Source: JBEKIK01 sp049509395 | Lineage (GTDB): Bacteria; Planctomycetota; Planctomycetia; Pirellulales; Thermoguttaceae | DNA: 15,403 bases | Assembly: GCA_049509395.1 (NCBI GenBank) | Contig: JBEKZY010000117.1 | Coordinates: 1 to 15,403 of the forward strand | Direction of reading: 5' to 3' | Part shown: one piece after another, positions 14,632 to 15,403 of the stretch | Layout: each line of letters opens with the position of its first letter | Numbering within the stretch: position 1 is the stretch's first letter | Notes under the pieces: generated by a model | What the model saw: only the letters and a program-made list of their open reading frames with translations | Database searches by the model: none | Told to the model about the DNA's origin: nothing | Made by a program: the position numbers and the translations under genes

Positions 14632-14653
14632 TCCCTAATCCCTAGCCCCTATT
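14619..14653 (+). repeat. CCCTARY heptamer array at the queC-queD junction
   Basis: Five consecutive 7-base units: CCCTAAT, CCCTAGT, CCCTAAT, CCCTAGC, CCCTATT. It holds the queC stop codon (14629-14631) and ends two bases before the queD ATG, occupying the place of a ribosome-binding site. The complementary strand carries five G-runs of three or four with loops of three to four bases, which meets the usual G-quadruplex pattern. Confidence 0.9.
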
Positions 14654-14655
14654 TT

Positions 14656-15066
14656 ATGTTTCGCGTATCACGAGAAATCAACTTTTGTTACGGCCACCGG
14701 TTGTTGAACTACGAGGGCAAGTGCCGGCATTTGCACGGACATAACGGCCGGGTGGTTATTACGATTAAGGCCGCGGCGCTGGACAATCAGGGAATGGTGC
14801 TCGATTTCAACCAGATTAAGACGGTTGTGAGCCGCTGGATCGACGAAAATCTGGACCACCGCATGATACTCAACCGCGACGATCCGGCCGTGCCCATGCT
14901 GCAAAAGCTGGGCGAGCCGATATATCTTATGGACGTCAATCCCACGGCCGAAAACATCGCCAGACTTATCGCCGAATATGCAGCCGATCAAGGCATTCCC
15001 ATCGCCGAAGTCCGGCTCTGGGAAACTCCGCACTGCTTTGCGACATATTCCCCGCAGAAAGGATAG
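14656..15066 (+). CDS. queD: 6-carboxy-5,6,7,8-tetrahydropterin synthase
   Basis: 136 residues, the normal length for QueD (6-pyruvoyltetrahydropterin synthase family). It makes 6-carboxytetrahydropterin from dihydroneopterin triphosphate, the first dedicated step towards 7-deazaguanines, in the cytoplasm. The zinc ligands are His14 (CYGHRL), His27 and His29 (CRHLHGHNG), and the catalytic Cys23 is present in the C-x-x-x-H-G-H motif. VLDFNQIK (48-55), LDHRMIL (66-72), PTAENIA (96-102) and ETPHCFATY (123-131) complete the family pattern, with Asp67/His68 and Glu123 as likely catalytic and pterin-binding residues. Its ATG lies 24 bases after the queC stop, with only the heptamer array between, so translation probably depends on coupling or on a leaderless-like mechanism. 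queE is not present here. Confidence 0.96.
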   Translation: MFRVSREINFCYGHRLLNYEGKCRHLHGHNGRVVITIKAAALDNQGMVLDFNQIKTVVSRWIDENLDHRMILNRDDPAVPMLQKLGEPIYLMDVNPTAENIARLIAEYAADQGIPIAEVRLWETPHCFATYSPQKG

Positions 15067-15078
15067 GTCTGATGTAAG

Positions 15079-15333
15079 ATGATTGAGGGACAATCGTGTA
15101 ATAGGCCTATTTACTACCCTAAGTCAAATATTTATCCCCAAATCGGTGATCAAGTCCGGTTTGGAACTCCAGATATACTTACTGTGGAAGACGTGATCGA
15201 TTCTTTAGAGAAACGGCAAAAATGGGGAATTGATGAGTGCGGTGTGATACTTGTAGGCGGAATATATGGGCGCGTATTCACTCGTATAGATGCCGACGAT
15301 TTGGAGTTTTTATCTAGACTTAATCCAAACTAG
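15079..15333 (+). CDS. Small protein of unknown function downstream of queD
   Basis: 84 residues. Composition looks like a real protein: IGDQVRFGTPDILTVEDVIDSLEKRQKWGIDECGVILVGGIYGRVFTRIDADDLEFLSR alternates strands and a helix, and the ending D-D-L-E-F-L is typical of small cytoplasmic alpha/beta proteins. I do not recognise a family. The start ATG is 12 bases after the queD stop; no strong ribosome-binding sequence is visible. G+C is about 43% over 15121-15300 by hand count, lower than queD, so it may have a separate history. It could be co-transcribed with queCD, but nothing in it suggests a role in deazaguanine synthesis. Confidence 0.68.
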   Translation: MIEGQSCNRPIYYPKSNIYPQIGDQVRFGTPDILTVEDVIDSLEKRQKWGIDECGVILVGGIYGRVFTRIDADDLEFLSRLNPN

Positions 15334-15403
15334 TCACAAACAAGTATTAGATGGGAGCAAATAATTTCAGCCGCACAGCCGGGAGGCGTTTGAGTTGTTG
15401 ACT

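Overview
The window looks like a piece of a planctomycete chromosome, probably of the Pirellulales type. The basis is the proteins: a BBP7-type outer-membrane beta-barrel protein with a Gln/Pro-rich secreted linker, a helix-turn-helix protein carrying a long acidic Ser/Gly-rich tail and a C-terminal membrane anchor, PD40-repeat propeller proteins, many small secreted proteins, and start sites that often lack a Shine-Dalgarno sequence. This is inference from protein families; no rRNA or other phylogenetic marker is present.

Layout. (1) 1-1585, plus strand: the 3' part of a propeller protein, then a two-helix membrane protein ending at an intrinsic terminator. (2) 1625-2318: a possible small membrane protein on the minus strand, then a leader with a candidate promoter. 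(3) 2319-4273: an HDOD signalling protein and a TPR protein, each with its own candidate promoter and a strong terminator; the second terminator is bidirectional and faces the converging BBP7 gene. (4) 4411-6180, minus: the BBP7 outer-membrane protein. (5) 6605-9619, plus: chorismate synthase (aroC), then a GxxExxY-family gene between two inverted copies of a CACGGAG triplet repeat, then a long single-pass envelope protein. (6) 9696-13480, minus: from upstream to downstream, a small secreted protein, a membrane-anchored HTH protein, a coiled-coil lipoprotein, and an SGNH hydrolase with internal membrane helices. (7) 13936-15333, plus: queC and queD of 7-deazaguanine/queuosine biosynthesis, joined by a telomere-like CCCTARY heptamer array, and a small AT-rich gene of unknown function.

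How the genes relate. Only queC-queD form a clear metabolic pair: QueD makes 6-carboxytetrahydropterin, and QueC makes preQ0 from the product of the intervening QueE step. queE is not in this window. The 13480-11378 cluster resembles an envelope module with one possible regulator. The GxxExxY gene looks like an insertion: it is about 39% G+C by hand count, between G+C-richer neighbours, and has matched inverted repeats at both ends. No tRNA, rRNA, CRISPR array, transposase or prophage gene was seen.

The best candidates for something undescribed are the repeat-bounded GxxExxY cassette, the G-quadruplex-type repeat that supplies the queC stop codon and occupies the position of the queD ribosome-binding site, and the membrane-tethered HTH protein with its neighbours. 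All three rest on pattern reading and need genome-wide comparison.
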